Of a stretch of DNA of 64,000 nt, positions 1 to 13,576 are shown piece after piece. A program made the translations under genes and the position numbers. Source of the DNA: Plecoglossus altivelis (taxonomy: Eukaryota > Chordata > Actinopteri > Osmeriformes > Plecoglossidae). The stretch spans positions 13,234,758 to 13,298,757 of the forward strand of contig BROE01000012.1 in the NCBI GenBank assembly GCA_036571765.1. The letters run 5' to 3'. Each line of letters starts with the position of its first letter. Within the stretch, counting starts at the first letter, position 1. Below the pieces are notes generated by a model that saw nothing but the letters and a program-made list of their open reading frames with translations, did not search any database and had not been told where the DNA came from.

Positions 1-3000
1 ATCGTTGATGATCTGCACTGCCACTGAGTAGAGAGAAGGAAAAAATGAGGCTAGGAAGGTTTCAAACAGGGGAGCTGTGTGATGATTGAGTACAATGAGG
101 ACTACGGCAAACCACATGCGCACAATCACGGAGCTCTGACTCTTTCAGGTCAAAAACTGGGAGCGTGAACACACAACCGAGGTCTTCCTGGCCCTCCGTG
201 CTAGCGTGGCGGGTTTCTATCCACCCACCAGTTCGAGATCTGGTGTCACCGTGGTCTCATGTTCCTTTCAAACATCCTCGCTCATGAGGGATGGTATGTA
301 AAGCTTGACTCACAATCCGCACTATCAGAAAGTGCGGTTGGCGCGTCGTCAAGGAGCTCACGTAATGAGATCTAGGTTTTGGGAGTAGGCTCCGGTGAGA
401 CGTCCCTCTGCCAAACGTCTGAGGCCGGCCGCGGGTCAACCCTTCCGTGTGATTTATGTTCTTCTTTATCAGATATAATGAGCCTTTTTCTCAATTAGCT
501 TTAGCTGCTATCAGAAGCCTGCGCTCGTGTCAGCCATGACCCGTGCAGCTGCCTTTTAACGACGCCGGCCGAACCCCGGGTTTCTGTTTAATGGGCGGAT
601 ATCGCGGCTCCGTTAGCAGCCGCAGCTCGTTATGCCATCTCATGAGAACAGCTTTCACCTCCTCACGGAAACGTACCGGTGCTATTTTCTCTCCGCAATG
701 CCACGGCCCTTTAAAGAGTTATGGAAAATCACCTTTTCAGAGGACTTGGTCACTAACTGCAGGTGTCAATGCTGTTTGTGGGCTTTCACATTTAACCGAG
801 CACAGCATGTCTGTCGATCCTCAATCAGCGTCATAGCCTAATCAAAAGTTAAAGCATTACCCACCGACCTACCACCACCCACGAAGAGCCGGCGAAAAAA
901 GTCAGCTCTGAGTTAATGAGTGTATGACCGTGGTGTGTAGTTCTATTCAGTTTGAAGACTTCACGAATGCGGTATTAAACCAGGCCTGAAACGGGGTGGA
1001 AACGTCTCTTCACCCGCCTAGTTCAAAGTAACCAGGCAGTTTTGAGAGACAGTTAAATTCTGCGGTTTTACAGCATATGGTCCCTCCCACTGACATGTCC
1101 CAGAATAGAGCAGTTAGAATAGGTCTTTCAAGTTGATTTTGAACGTGAAATGCGTGTCTTTCAACTGATGAGAAATATGAGTGTTGTCGGCAAAAGCGTG
1201 CTGTGATAGACAGCCACTACTGTGCGGACGCGATTGCGGGCAGTAGTTCTGATTACAGAATAATCTCTATAACACATGCATGATTATTTTCGTTTAAAAA
1301 AATGTTCACTGTTCCAAAAATATCGCAGTTTATTTTCTGAAGGATCATCAGGCGACCTTCAGCTTGGCATTTAATGCCATGCTTCATTAGTACAATCCTA
1401 AGTATTGCGTATATTCAGAAGTAAACGGCTCCCCTTGTAAAACGAAAAAACATAATAACTGCTAATTTTCTAAAATAGCCTACAATCCTCCCTCCCAAGC
1501 CTTATAAAAACACAAAAAAGTTATAAAACTTTCCATAGAGCTATTTCGAAAATTGAACTTTTGAAACACTGACAAAACTAAACAGTTTCCATGAAGTGTT
1601 CCAGCGGAATTCTGTTTCACATGATCGAATGAATAGCCTATCTCCTCCAATCACCCCATTGCATTATGCTTATAGGGAAACACTCCTTGTACATTGACTT
1701 CCGTTTTGCTCTCTAAAGTACTTGCATTCTACGTGGTAGGCTTACTTACATTTTGCTTTAGGTTCATGTTTTTTAAATCTTGTTTTCTATACCGATGCTG
1801 TGCTTCGATGATTGCTATAAATCTGTTGGTAAACAGTTGCTGCTGTAACAAAACGAAGTGACATTGCGGGGTATCAGGCTATCTACTACATGAAGATAAT
1901 GCATCAGTGAGCACTGAATTCTACTTTGTGTGTACAAAAAACTTGGCAACCATCTGCATAGTGTCACATTTTTGTAAGTCAAAAAACGTATTTTTCGACA
2001 GTCCAGGGCATTAAAAAAACACACACAAAAAACGAATTTAAAGGTTGCGATTGCGACAGCTCTGTGACACATGAACTAGTTTGCGCTCATACGATTGCTG
2101 ATGCAAGTGAATGCGTTCAAGACAACATACGGAGGCACACATCTTTTGTATCCGTAATTCTTGCACATCATCTGATGAATGACACTAATGTGTTCGGGAC
2201 TGAGGAAAAGCATTAAACCTAATGGAAATATGATGGTTTTCTTTGCCTTTCATGTGGGTTCTCTCTACGGCCTCTTATGGCTCACTCGCTTATCTAATAT
2301 TTCCACTGGTCTGCAGCCTTCGGCTACACCAGCCTAGAAACTGCTCCACACGCAGACCCGGGACCATCAATTATAGGACAATCAGAGACAGCCAATCATC
2401 TCTCACAGGGTTGAGGTCATGTGACTTACTACAGCATTTAGAGGTCTAATAGTGATTTAATGGACAGAGGCTTCCTCTCCGATAAACGCTCACATTCATC
2501 TGGTAAATCTACAAATTAAATAATTGACTGAGTCTGTTCCAGCATAAACAGGAAGGTAAGGCTGCAAGGCGCATGTCTTCTATCTGTTTGTCTTGAACTC
2601 CCACCACGCCCCAACAAATTGATTCGCCCATAAAAAAGCACGGGTCCTTTCTGATAAGGTACATAGTGACATATTCACTGGAAACTAGTACTTGTTTTCC
2701 TCAGCGGGCGAATCAGAGACTAGGGTTTCATAACTGTTCCTGATAATGTCACAATTGAACAGGTTCATCCTTTCTTAGGTTTAATCCCGCCCGCCTACAC
2801 CATCAGATATCTTGTTGGTAGCCAAGATGGCTACAGTGGTGTTTAGACTGACGTTTCGACTAGGTAGACAACTTTACTTCAAATACTGGATGGTGCAAGA
2901 GGGAGGAAGGGATACTGCACAGTATTGTGCTGTGTGAAGTGTGTAGGCATAAACACACTCACAGGACGCTCAAAAACAGTCATGGAAATGGGTCTTCTTC

Positions 3001-3103
3001 TCAAATCATCAAATCCAACCAGTTTTCTGCAAAACAAAAATGTTATGGCTTATCTCACAGTATAGGCAGCGATTCATGTTATGGTTTAGTGGTGAGTATC
3101 TTC
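1..3103. other. Gene-free unique sequence
   Basis: No exon pattern, protein similarity or RNA gene was recognised on either strand. A GC- and CpG-richer patch lies at about 540-620. The rest is AT-rich unique DNA with short homopolymers. The longest open frames here have no recognisable protein character. Confidence 0.6.
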
Positions 3104-3236
3104 ACAGTGTAGGCAGCAGTCATGTTATGGTTTAGTGGTGAGTATCTTCACAGTATAGGCAGCAGTCATGTTATGGTTTAGTGGTGAGTATCTTCACAGT
3201 ATAGGCAGCAGTCATGTTATGGTTTAGTGGTGAGAG
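3104..3236. repeat. 46-bp tandem repeat, about 3 copies
   Basis: A 46-bp unit carrying the words CAGCAGTCATGTTATGG and TTTAGTGGTGAGTATC is repeated nearly perfectly about three times. A minisatellite in gene-free DNA. Confidence 0.9.
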
Positions 3237-3409
3237 TGTCTCTAGTGTTTGAGGATCTGGTGTCTGGCTCCTTCATCAACTTCATAGTAGTGTGAAATAC
3301 ACAGTTAGTCCTTGGAGATGTTTAAGATGATTATCGGTTCTGACTTGAACTGTTATTCCTCTCAGAGAAGAACGGACCACCTTGGCCTGGCACCTCCATC
3401 AATTCCAGT

Positions 3410-3636
3410 TCCGTCCTTCCTACTTCTCCTTCTACATCTCCTTCTCCTCTTCCTTCTCCTCCTTCTCCTTTTACTTCTCTTTCTCTTCTTCCTTCTCCTC
3501 CTCCTCCTCCTTCTCCTCCTCCTCCTTCTCATCCTTTTCCTCCTCCTCTTCCTTCTCCTTTTACTCATCTTTCTCCTCCTTCTCCTTCTCCTCCTCCTCC
3601 TCCTCTGTCTCCTTCTCCTCCTCCTCCTCCTTAGTA
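3410..3636. repeat. CTT/CTC polypyrimidine microsatellite
   Basis: An interrupted array of TTC, CTC and CCT triplets about 225 bp long. Its Leu/Ser/Phe-rich (plus) and Arg/Lys-rich (minus) frames are by-products of the repeat. One strand is pure purine, so triplex formation is possible. Confidence 0.92.
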
Positions 3637-5654
3637 CCGAGAATGGCTTAATCCCTTTGGATATTATCATGCGACCCAATCAGTGAGATGTCAGCTTTCT
3701 CTGATAACGCTCATCTTCCAGCCTCTCGTTCTCTTCCTGTCTGCAGGAGGGCAGCTGGAAATCAAATTGACAGACCAGAGCTGGGTGACCCTGGCAGTTA
3801 TAAGAGCAGAGATTTATATCAAAGTAGAAGTTTAATTATGTTAGAAGAGCAGGGCTCATGTTCTCATCTTCAGCTCCTGCCTCCTCCTCTTCTCCCATTT
3901 CCTGTTTTATCCTCCTGGGAAAGACCCTGGAGTGAGCGGGAAGTTCCTATAGATCCCCTCTCTCCCTGTGTCTCCTCCTAAACTGTCCCCATGTATCTCA
4001 GCCTTGGAGCCTTTAATTGCTACGGACGTGTTGCCAAGCAGGGTTCCCAGGGTTCAATGTGGTAACCTCAACTTGGTGTGGGTTGTTTTTTTTTGGTGTG
4101 TTTTTTTTTTTTTAAGCTCTGGTCCTTCATTTTTTGTTCTGGAGCCTGCATTCTGCGGCTCGTAATGTTAATGTCTGACATACCACCCATACTGGGGTAA
4201 TATCCTGAGGTGGCTTCTATCACTGACTCCATCTGACAGTCGGTGACATAACATGTCGACCTTGCCGCTGTGCGGCGGGGGGGGGGGGCCCACTCACATG
4301 GGGGCGGCCCACTCACATGCCCCACCTGCTTTCTTGCGGGCACCGAGCAGATCAAATGATCTGCTTCTTAAATGGACTCTTAATCACATCCATGTTCCTT
4401 TTGTATTTAGGCAAACCTCCGTTTCTCCACAAATGGAGCTAGCTCGATCTTTTCTCTTTCCTGCCTGCAGAAGACAAAACAGAGGACAGGAGTGCAGCCC
4501 AGCCGAGGTCATATTTGGCCCAGACTCCACCTGCATTCCTTTCTAATCCCCTCATGTCGCTGTGTTTGCCCAGCTAACACAATTTACCCAGCCTGCATTG
4601 GGCCAGGGGCAACATCTCTGGCACCTTCTCTCTGCAGGGCCCAGAGTTGCATATTAACTTAGGAGAACCCGTCACATGGAATTTGGCTATTTTCTTCTTT
4701 TTTTTTTTTGTTGCCCTCGCGCCTCTTGGATGGCTTCCCAGACAGTTATGTGTTTCTACAGCGTTTCTGTGCAGACCAGAGCAGCCTTGAGCCGGAACAA
4801 CAAGGCGTTCAGACTTCCAGTATTAGACGGAGGCCATTCATCAGCTCGCTCTACAGCCAGTGGATGAAAACCAAGACCAGGAGATGTGGTGCTAACACAC
4901 TTTGAAATATTACTCTAAGTGAAATTAATTTTTGTCTACCGAGCGGTGGGACAGCCCAGGTGCTGGTGGTGAAATACCATCTGCTTCATTAATTGGAAGT
5001 TATTCCAGACGATGACCTATTCCCTCAGGACAGTGAGCGCGGCGGACGCCCTGGTTGCATATTGAATATCCGAAGTAAGACGCGTCACCTCTGGACCTCG
5101 CTCTGCTCGGCCTCCCACCGCTGCCAATCGCACATTGATTATCAACAGTTCAAGGTAATTTATGCGCGCGGATCGGATCTTGTTGCAGGGTAGCGTGTCG
5201 GGGGAGTGCAGAGAGAGAGAGAGAACGTCTCCTCCTCAGGTCCCTAGAGGATGTGTCACAGCTCGTCTTGTCCTTTCTCTCTGTCGCTCTTGTTTGTGCT
5301 TTGGAAATGGCAGCGAGAGCGTGGACCCTTCAGCTGTACCTCCCTCTCTTCAGGGGAGGGTGTTTCCTGCTGAGCTGGTATTGTTCATGAAAACATGTTC
5401 TTAATTAACCTGCCTGCTAAGATAAAGGTTGAATACCTGAATTAATATATGTCATCATAGTTCACAGGTTCACCTTATTTAAAAACGTGCCATTCATAGA
5501 AGCATGTAACAGCTACTGAGAGATTGTATTCTTTCACTCTGCAGATGACCATTAACATGACTGAACACTGGGATGTGGAATATAAACAGTTGAATACTGT
5601 GTTGTTGAACATGACCTATCAGATAAATGTCATGGCTGAATGGTTTTAACTCTC
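3637..5654. other. Gene-free unique sequence
   Basis: Mostly unique DNA with a G run near 4,276-4,288, a T-rich stretch near 4,088-4,113 and a GC-richer section at 5,020-5,260. No splice-bounded exon or protein family was recognised. The stretch around 4,560-4,670 is of high complexity and could be regulatory, but nothing proves it. Confidence 0.5.
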
Positions 5655-5836
5655 TATGGACCTCACCCTCCACCTCAACCTCCCTTCCACCTCACCCTCA
5701 CCCTCCCCTCCACCTCACCATCCACCTCACCCTCCACCTCACCCTCCCCTCCTCTCCATCTCACCCTCCCCTCCAGCTCACCCTCCACCTCACCCTCCCC
5801 TCCTCTCCACCTCACCCTCCTCTCCATCTCCCCAGG
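5655..5836. repeat. CACCTCACCCTCC-type minisatellite
   Basis: Degenerate tandem array of CTCCACCTCACC and CCCTCCCCTCC words. It produces Pro/Ser/His-rich open frames that are not genes. Confidence 0.9.
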
Positions 5837-6106
5837 CATCGTGGGACCTGTCACAGACCATTCCTCTTTTCCCCCTACTTAGCCCGGCTGCTCCGACCTG
5901 TATGACCCCACCCAGGGAGCTACAGCCTTGGCCCCAGGCCCCTGGCCCCTGTCACCCCCATCACCCCCTCCATCCCACCTCCATCACCCCAGGGCACTTA
6001 GTCTCTGGGCATCTGTGCAGTGGAGCGAGGGGGTGGTTTTGTATGTGCATAATGTTATCCAACACTATTTCACCTCCACATACACACACACAAACCGACA
6101 CCTCTG

Positions 6107-6130
6107 CCCCCCCCCCCCCCCCCCCCCCCC
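6107..6130. repeat. Poly-C tract
   Basis: A run of 24 consecutive C, preceded by a short CA repeat at about 6,080-6,093. Run length in such tracts is often unreliable in assemblies. Confidence 0.9.
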
Positions 6131-6299
6131 GCTCGCTCCACGCTCCACTTGTAGAACCTTTGGAGGTGGAAATTGACAAAAGCGTGCGTGGGTGGATAAA
6201 CCCTGATTTCCCTTGCAGGGTACCTTTAAGGTTCCCAACGCACCTCTGCAGAGGAAGTACCCATGAGCAGCCTCATTTAGGAAAGAGTGATGGATAATG

Positions 6300-6515
6300 T
6301 CGCTCCGATGCCTCATTGATAATCAATACGATCTCACGGCAAACAACTAATCAATTCTACAGATGCCCTAAATCATTGTGGCTGTCTAGGAGCCTGACTG
6401 ATAGGAACGCCTGTAATTGGATTCAGACTGTGAAACAACAGGAGAGAAAGGATGAGACAATTATATAGAATGGTAATGCACAGGATGGCAGATTTAGACA
6501 AACTTGTGTTTTTTT
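6300..6515. other. Candidate conserved non-coding segment
   Basis: About 200 bp of high-complexity, AT-rich sequence between two repeat fields, containing homeodomain-type words (TAATTGG, CTAATCAATT). No reading frame. The idea that it is a conserved regulatory element is inference from composition only. Confidence 0.25.
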
Positions 6516-6535
6516 CTAGAAGGGGTGAGGTGGTG

Positions 6536-6630
6536 CAGGGGGAGGGGAGGGGCAGGGCGGAGCAGCAGAGGGCAGAGGGGGGGGGGGTAGCAGGGGGAGG
6601 GGAGGAGGGGAGAAGGGGGAGGGGGTGCTG
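6536..6630. repeat. G-rich purine tract
   Basis: GGGGAGGGG-like clusters on the plus strand with many runs of at least three G, so G-quadruplex formation is possible. Confidence 0.75.
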
Positions 6631-6713
6631 TTTGTGTCTGAGGTGTTTTATTGAATTTGCCAGGGTGTTTCCTTCTCTCAGCCTCCATCTCTCACTCTGT
6701 GTGCCGCATCCAT

Positions 6714-7045
6714 CACACACACTCGCACACACATTCGCACACACACTCACACACACACTCGCACATGCACACACATCTCTCACACATACTGACACACACA
6801 CACACTCACACACTCACTCACGCACCTCCGCCCAGGCTGACACAAACACGCACACAGGCTGACACAAACACCCAGACAATACACCTATATCCCAACCTAA
6901 CACACGCACAAATCTTCACCCCGCTCCTCACACAAACATATGCACACAACCCTACAGCCCCCCCCTCTCCCCACACACACACACCGACACCCACCACCAC
7001 CATTCCCCTACCCACACATACACACACGCCGCACACACAGTAGTG
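6714..7045. repeat. CA-rich complex microsatellite
   Basis: Interrupted (CA)n with CACTCG, CACATG and CAAACAC variants over about 330 bp. The long Thr/His open frames across it come from the repeat. Confidence 0.9.
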
Positions 7046-8419
7046 CGTCCAAAATGATGGGTTTCTCTCACATACCCCAGGGGCCAGTCGACCCCTGTAA
7101 CAGATTAAATCTGACACTGGTGATCAAACCTGTCAGAGACCAAACACAAGGAGAGAAGAACAGACAGAAGGTTTAGAGTGACACCCTAATCAGGGATTTC
7201 CTGTGTGAAACTTTATTTTCATATTTACTTCATCATGTCAAAGGCCAAACAGCAACCTTGCATCACTAACACACACAGAGAGATGCACATGCTCACATAG
7301 AGGCACACACATCCACGCTCACATGCACTGTGACGCACATACTAATCAACGGATTTTCATAAGTGGGTACTTTTTGCTTTTTTTTAACCACTGGTTCAGG
7401 TTACCACCACATTGTAACATTGGCAGTGTTGCAGGTCTGTTTACATTACCTCAGGTGTTTGGCACTATTCAGCAAAGAGGAGCACCCTCTACTGGTCAAT
7501 TTAGGAGTTGCACCTATATCTTCATTTTCATTTCAATGTAGTTATTTCGCAGATGTTGCCACTAAAACGACAATCAGTGCATGTAGAAAATACAACAGGA
7601 GATCGAGGGGCAGACTTGAATTCTGACGGTTTTTTTCGTCAGAGTCAATGAATAGTCTGCATTTATCTTACAAGCCATATTTCAGACATAACATCGCGTC
7701 TGTCGCTGTAAATGCAGCGTTGTCCTTTGATGTCGCTGTCCCGAAATTCCTGGGTTTTTAATTTTGACATGTGGGGCACAAAACAAGTTGGACAATCCTG
7801 TTCTGGAACATGATTCGATTGGACACATTTGTCATGCGCATGGGGCATGGGCAAATGTAAAGAGAGGCATTCTTAGTGACTGAACAAGTATCTTAGTACC
7901 CCAGAGCGGAGCAACGTACATGGTGAAACCCAGGCTTGTATAACTAGACATGTTGTTTTCCATGAATCACGTACTGTCCATTTCCTGTCCTATAGTTTGT
8001 GAGCGATCTCCCCCCCCCCCATGGTAATTACAGCCTCCACGGTTTTCTCCTGCCATTTCCTGCTCTGTGAAATTAGTCCTTGCTAAGTCCATTTATCATT
8101 CCATTACGACTGTGGTGCTGGTTAAATATAGGCTCAGGGTTGGTGAAGTGGGGAACATACTGTACCACTCTGCTGCCAACAACAACGCCAGGCCGATCCA
8201 AGACACTCAGGCTCTCAGTCTAATGCAGCATTGAAGAACAACCTTGGGCTCGAGTATTAATACTTTCTCTTTTTTTTTTAAGCCCACGTGTTGTCAAGCC
8301 TCAGTTCAATAGGTACAGCGGAAGGGAATGAGAGGTTCCGTCACAAAACACTGAACCCCAAATCGTTGTTTGATAACCATCATTTGCATGGAGCAGGTCG
8401 GCAGCCGCAATCACATACT
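7046..8419. other. Gene-free unique sequence
   Basis: Unique DNA without a recognisable exon. It includes a CTCF-like motif (listed separately), a poly-C run near 8,011-8,020 and a poly-T run near 8,270. Confidence 0.5.
7481..7497 (-). promoter_or_regulatory. CTCF-like motif, minus orientation
   Basis: GCACCCTCTACTGG resembles the reverse complement of the vertebrate CTCF core (CCASYAGRKGGCR). Motif match only. Confidence 0.35.
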
Positions 8420-8531
8420 GAGAGCGAGAGAGAGCGAGAGAGAGCGAGAGAGAGCGAGAGAGAGCGAGAGAGAGCGAGAGAGAGCGAGAGAGAGCGAGAG
8501 AGAGCGAGCGAGAGCGAGCGAGCGAGCGAGC
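8420..8531. repeat. GAGAGAGCGA decamer array
   Basis: About ten near-perfect copies of GAGAGAGCGA, ending in a short GAGC array. The Arg/Glu/Ser frames over it are repeat products. Confidence 0.95.
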
Positions 8532-11500
8532 ATGCACCATCCGGACTCTCCAGAGTCGTGGTTGTAAATGCACACAGACGCAAGTTATTTGCGTCTTTGT
8601 TGTGAACTCAAACGGGGCCAAAAGTCCAGATTTGTGGATCTTTGTGAAGGCTGGGCTGTGCACAGATCTCCCTTCCCCTGAGTCTCCTTCTCTCACCTCC
8701 TGCGCTGAACTTACATGATACCTCATTAAAACCAGAATTCTAATGCCACCTTCCTTTCAGGAAATGTTTATTCTGCGAGGTCATTAAAATGCAGCTAAGC
8801 GCATTCACACCCAGTCCAGCGAGGAGGTGGGCTGTGGTTTCAGGAGAGCATGTGTCTGTGGCATGTTTGGTTTCAGAGCTCAGCTCACAGGAACCAGGGG
8901 CAGCTACAGCAACACTTAGACCTGATGTTTATTTGACAAGGTTGTCAGTCAGTGTAACACACGACATGACCTGTAAACACACACTTCACCTGTAATCCAC
9001 GTCTTGTTTACACTTCAACACTCGATACTCATCTACAAATTCGTTTTTCTTCCAAGGCCATGGAACTGTGTGCGTTTGGGTTTTTTCCAGAACTCTCTCC
9101 GTGCGTCCATCATCAGAGGGGTGTTGAAAGTGTTTATTTGGGGAAAATGCCACTTGGAGGAAATTGTGAAAATGACTTTGACCTTTGAACTGCTGTTAGG
9201 ATTCGATTAAGTTGAGGTGGTGCGAGCAGCCGCTTTCAAGATGGCCGCCAAGGCTGTGACGGCGGGGATGTGGGGTCATGTGTGGTGGGAAAATGTCAGG
9301 CAGGAAGTGAGCACCGATGAGGGTCATGGCAACGGGTCCTGACAGGGGAGTCTTGTGGTGTTTGGAGCAGTGGGTCCTGGGGGGGGTGGGGGGTGAGGGC
9401 AGGGAGGTATGGGAGAGGGCAGATCCTGTGAGTGGAGGGGGAGAAGTGGGAGAAGTTGTTCGTGGGTGGGGGTTACTTGCCTTGACTCAATATTTAGGTA
9501 GGTTATCAGTGCTGATCTTTGGGCCTCTATGGAGCCCATTGTGACATTGTGGTTGGTGGAAAATACGCAACACAAGGGGTATTTAATTTGAGTTTATCCC
9601 TGTGTTGGGGTTGGGTGAGGAGGAGGGGCGGGTGAGGAGGAGAGGCGGGTGCAGGGAAAGGGGGGGTCGGGACGAACTGACCGCCACCGTTTTCTGAAAA
9701 CAACCCGTTACCGTGGTTACCCCTGTTCCACCGATCCAGCTGCTCCTCAGCGACGTTTCAGCCATTTGCCGACTCACAAGCCAGGGCTTCTGAGTCGCCT
9801 CTGCTGCGGAGCTGCTTTCACCATCCACCTCGAGACGTCCTCCTCGTCTTCTCTTCCGAAGGGGCGTGGCCTGGCGCGAAGCGTTCGCTGTCCTCCCAGT
9901 AAATGTTATTACTGGTCTTATCGTGTTTCCTCTGCGGTCGCCGTGTCCTCACTTCCTGCTGGGCTCTAACTCAAACCACGTTTGCTCTGATCCCGACCGT
10001 TATTCATCGGTTACCCCGAAGGTTCATCCTGCCTGGGGGCGTCGCTCTGACCAGCACGGAAGACTCGCATTGGATTCGTGTTGCTTTCATCTAAAGCGAC
10101 GTGCAAACAGGGCGTGTAAAGAGTACTCAAGCTAGATGTAGGGGGGTGGGGGCAGGGCGGGCGGGGGAACGATCCTGAAGACACTGATTACACACTTCTC
10201 TCTGACGCGAGTGCTCTAAAATCAGAGGCGGAAGATGCATGAGTCAGTTCCCAGAAGAGGGAGAAGACACACCACAGGTAGTTCTCCCTGGGGGGGTTGG
10301 GGGTCTAATAACGTCTATGTGAAATCTCCTCCACTGTGTCCCCTGATGAAGAAGTATGTTTTGAGTTAGACCCCCAGACATAATAAACCAACATAAAAGC
10401 TTATGAACAATCCAGAGAAGTCTGGTTACAAAAAAAAAAAAAAAACGAGCGAAAAACGATCTACCTTGCGCAAACATGTAGAACCGTCTGGTATGTTACA
10501 GGGTGCTGATTCCGTAGGTTTACGTTGACTTCGAGTACGCAGTAAAAAGAAAAAGCCTTACATTTGCAGAAATAGAAGGAATTCGCTCGACAATGAAAGC
10601 ATTGTAGTCCCTGAGGGCAGTTAAGAGGCCCGGAGCACCACCACCACCAACAGCAGGGTGACCCTGGAGTTCGAAACAACTTTCCAGTCTTGGCGACATG
10701 CTGAGTTCATCTTGGTGTACCCAAGCTTGGACAAAGTGCTGAAATATGAAGGAGTGGAACCCAGAGCAGCATATCAGAAACAAGCTCTGGGAACCCGGCG
10801 AGAACCCAGACAAATAAATCTTGGTAACAAATCGTCTGCCGGGCACAAACATTTGCGTAGGCCTTAGGAGCGCTCGCGTGGGGATGTTGGATCGTTTTAA
10901 CTCTGGTTCATGATGGGCCCCATGTTTCTCTGTTACTGCATAGCTCTGTGATCTGCAGGAGGTGAGGAAGATGATGATGATGATGGTGTTGGAGGTGGAG
11001 GTAAAGATCATGATGATGAGGACAATGACAATGTTGGCGGTGGTGATGATGAGAGTGGCGGCGATGATACCGACAACAGTGAGGATGGTAATAACAGAGG
11101 ACTTCCTCGGCGACGGCCATCACAACGTAGAGAACAAAAACAACAATGATGACTCATCGGTTAAAACGCTTTAGTTCCTGAACGAGGAAGAATCCCTTCA
11201 TTTGTGTCTCTGTAGTCATCCTTTTCTCGCTGTGCTTTTAAGTATGACTCACCGTCGACCTCCAGAAATACTCTGACAGACTTCAGCTGAAGCAAACGAG
11301 ACACGACATTTTCATTTTCCCCTCTGAGACAAATGGACTGCAGGACTCGAGATCAAACCAGAAGATGCATTTTAAGCATTAGGAACAATATACGCACGCA
11401 TCCGTCGACGTCTCTGGGAAATCTCATGCTGTAACGACGACCAGAAGAATGAATCATCCAGACGTGGAGATAAACTCATATCTGGACTTGTTACTGTAAC

Positions 11501-12656
11501 TCACATTCGACCCAGGAATGCAGAGAGATGGCAAACGTACACATATCCTTCTCTCAAGTCAAAGTACAGATACTCATGTTGGAAAAAAAAGACGTCTGGT
11601 CAAACCTCTGATCATTCTTTTCCCCTCCAGTTGGACGACAGAGGTATGGGCTCTGACATGTACTGGGATGTAAAAAGTAACCATCATTACCACCTGTTTT
11701 AATGTCTCTCTGGTAACAGCAACAACACAATAACAGTGTATTAACATGACAATATAAGTGGAACAACTACAGTCGCGGTATTCTCGCTGGGAATCCGTTT
11801 TCTTTTGGAAGGCGACAGTGTCTGAAGTAACAAGCGTGGTTTGAAAATGGAAGAGGGAGAAAGAACAGGTGTTTGTGTCCAAGAACATTAAGGAGTGAAA
11901 GTGGGGGGGAAAAAAAGGATTGATGCTCGAAAAATCGACTTAAGTACAGTTCCAAAGTATTAGTCCATTGTTACTTCCCATCTCTGAGAAAGCAAGCACC
12001 ATCTCTCCTAGTCTGTCTGTGATTGTGAGCTATCACAGCGCTGGCAGATATTAACAAGTCGAGCTCAGTGGTGCCTGTCTCTGAGTAACCATGCGAACCA
12101 CATGAAGCAGACTCCTGGCAGCTGTTGGAACCACATGGTGACGACCGTGGGCAGACGTGTAGGTCGTTATACTGTTATTACCACCCCTATCACTACCATC
12201 ACTACCGCTGATGAGACACTGGTAGGTGACACTGGGTAGATGTGTATACACCGTGGAGATGACTGTAAACAGATTCGCAAACCGTGTGGAGATGATGGCG
12301 GGAAGACTGGAGGAGGATGGGTACAGCTGAGTGGTAGCTGGAGCTGTGGGAGCAACACAAACCATGTGGAGATGATTCGTTCGCTCTGTTCAGATTCAGC
12401 TCCACGGGAAGCATCCGTAAGGATCCTTTATTGAAGGAACTGATACGGTCGCAGCAGGCAGCAGGAGGACAATCCACGGGCTTTGATTGACAGCTCAGAT
12501 CAGACCAGAGGTGAAAGGTCAGGGGGTTCGAGGGGACGGAGTTGGGTTGACGTTGGCCGCGTCTGCTGTGGTCTCTTAACCTCTGTGAGTCACACGCGTT
12601 CGCTTCTCTCATTAATGCTTGTTACTCAGCCAGGCGGGGAACCTGGGATAGCAGGC
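8532..12656. other. Gene-free sequence, partly GC-rich
   Basis: No splice-bounded coding exon recognised. GC-rich patches lie at 9,355-9,470 (G runs) and 9,600-10,060. A CAAGATGGCCGCC word at 9,236-9,248 resembles a YY1 site, as found near some vertebrate transcription starts, but no gene follows. A degenerate GAT/GGT triplet array is listed separately. Confidence 0.45.
10966..11092. repeat. Degenerate GAT/GGT triplet repeat
   Basis: Interrupted ATG/GTG triplets produce Met- and His-rich frames on the two strands. A simple repeat, not a gene. Confidence 0.8.
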
Positions 12657-12657
12657 T

Positions 12658-12878
12658 GCCACTCACACACACACTCACACACTCACACACACTCACACAC
12701 ACACACTCACACACTCACTCACACACACACACTCACACACACTCACTCACTCACACACTCACACACGCACACACACACTCACACACACTCACACACACAC
12801 ACACACACTCACTCACACGCACTCACACACTCACTCACTCACTCACACACACTCACACACACACACACACACACACAA
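12658..12878. repeat. (CA)n/(CACT)n microsatellite
   Basis: Long interrupted array of ACACAC and CACTCA words. It is followed to about 13,000 by degenerate CA/TA-rich sequence. Confidence 0.95.
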
Positions 12879-13576
12879 GCGCGTAGACACATTTATACAT
12901 GCACACTTGCAAATTCAGGCACATGCACACACATGCACAGACACATGTGTGTGTATATATACAAATATGCACATGCGTATGCAAAAATATGCACGTACAC
13001 TATGTCAAGTGTTAAATGTATACATACATAAAAAATGACGATCAGACATTTCAGTTCATTCTATCAGTTACAGTGTTAGAGAAGGCCCTACAATCCGTCA
13101 TCAATGACCAAAGTTCAAATCCAAATGTCTACTTTTCCCAAAAGCCATTTGATTATTAAACAGCAGTGCACTAGTGCACTGTTACGCAACAGGATGTCCA
13201 GCTGGTGTGGCCAGCCAAATCAGCCACAGTAAGTACAGTACGTGTATGAATATATGTATTGCTGTGACGAAAGGCTTTTGTGCTGTTATTTCCCACCTGG
13301 GATAACTCTCTCATTACTGGAGAGGTCCAGTTCTTAAAGGAACAGCGCCCAAGTATCATGTATGCTTCCTGCTTGCCATCCTGCTACAAACCCAGGAACA
13401 GCACAGGGAGAGGAGGAGGGGTTGGCACAGGTCACGCCCTCACGCCCGCCGTGCGAGAGGGAAGCAGGTCTTTGTCACACTGCCGGAAGCATCAAAGCAA
13501 ACATGATCCTTCAGCTTGAGAGTCTCAGGAAGCTGATCCAGAACTGAGGCTGGAAACCAGAGGCAGACAACTCCAC
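12879..13576. other. Gene-free unique sequence
   Basis: No gene seen. Contains a perfect 18-bp palindrome at 13,164-13,181. Confidence 0.5.

Noticed and set aside
3312..3686. Leu-rich and Arg-rich frames
   Set aside because: Both strands of a polypyrimidine tract, not proteins.
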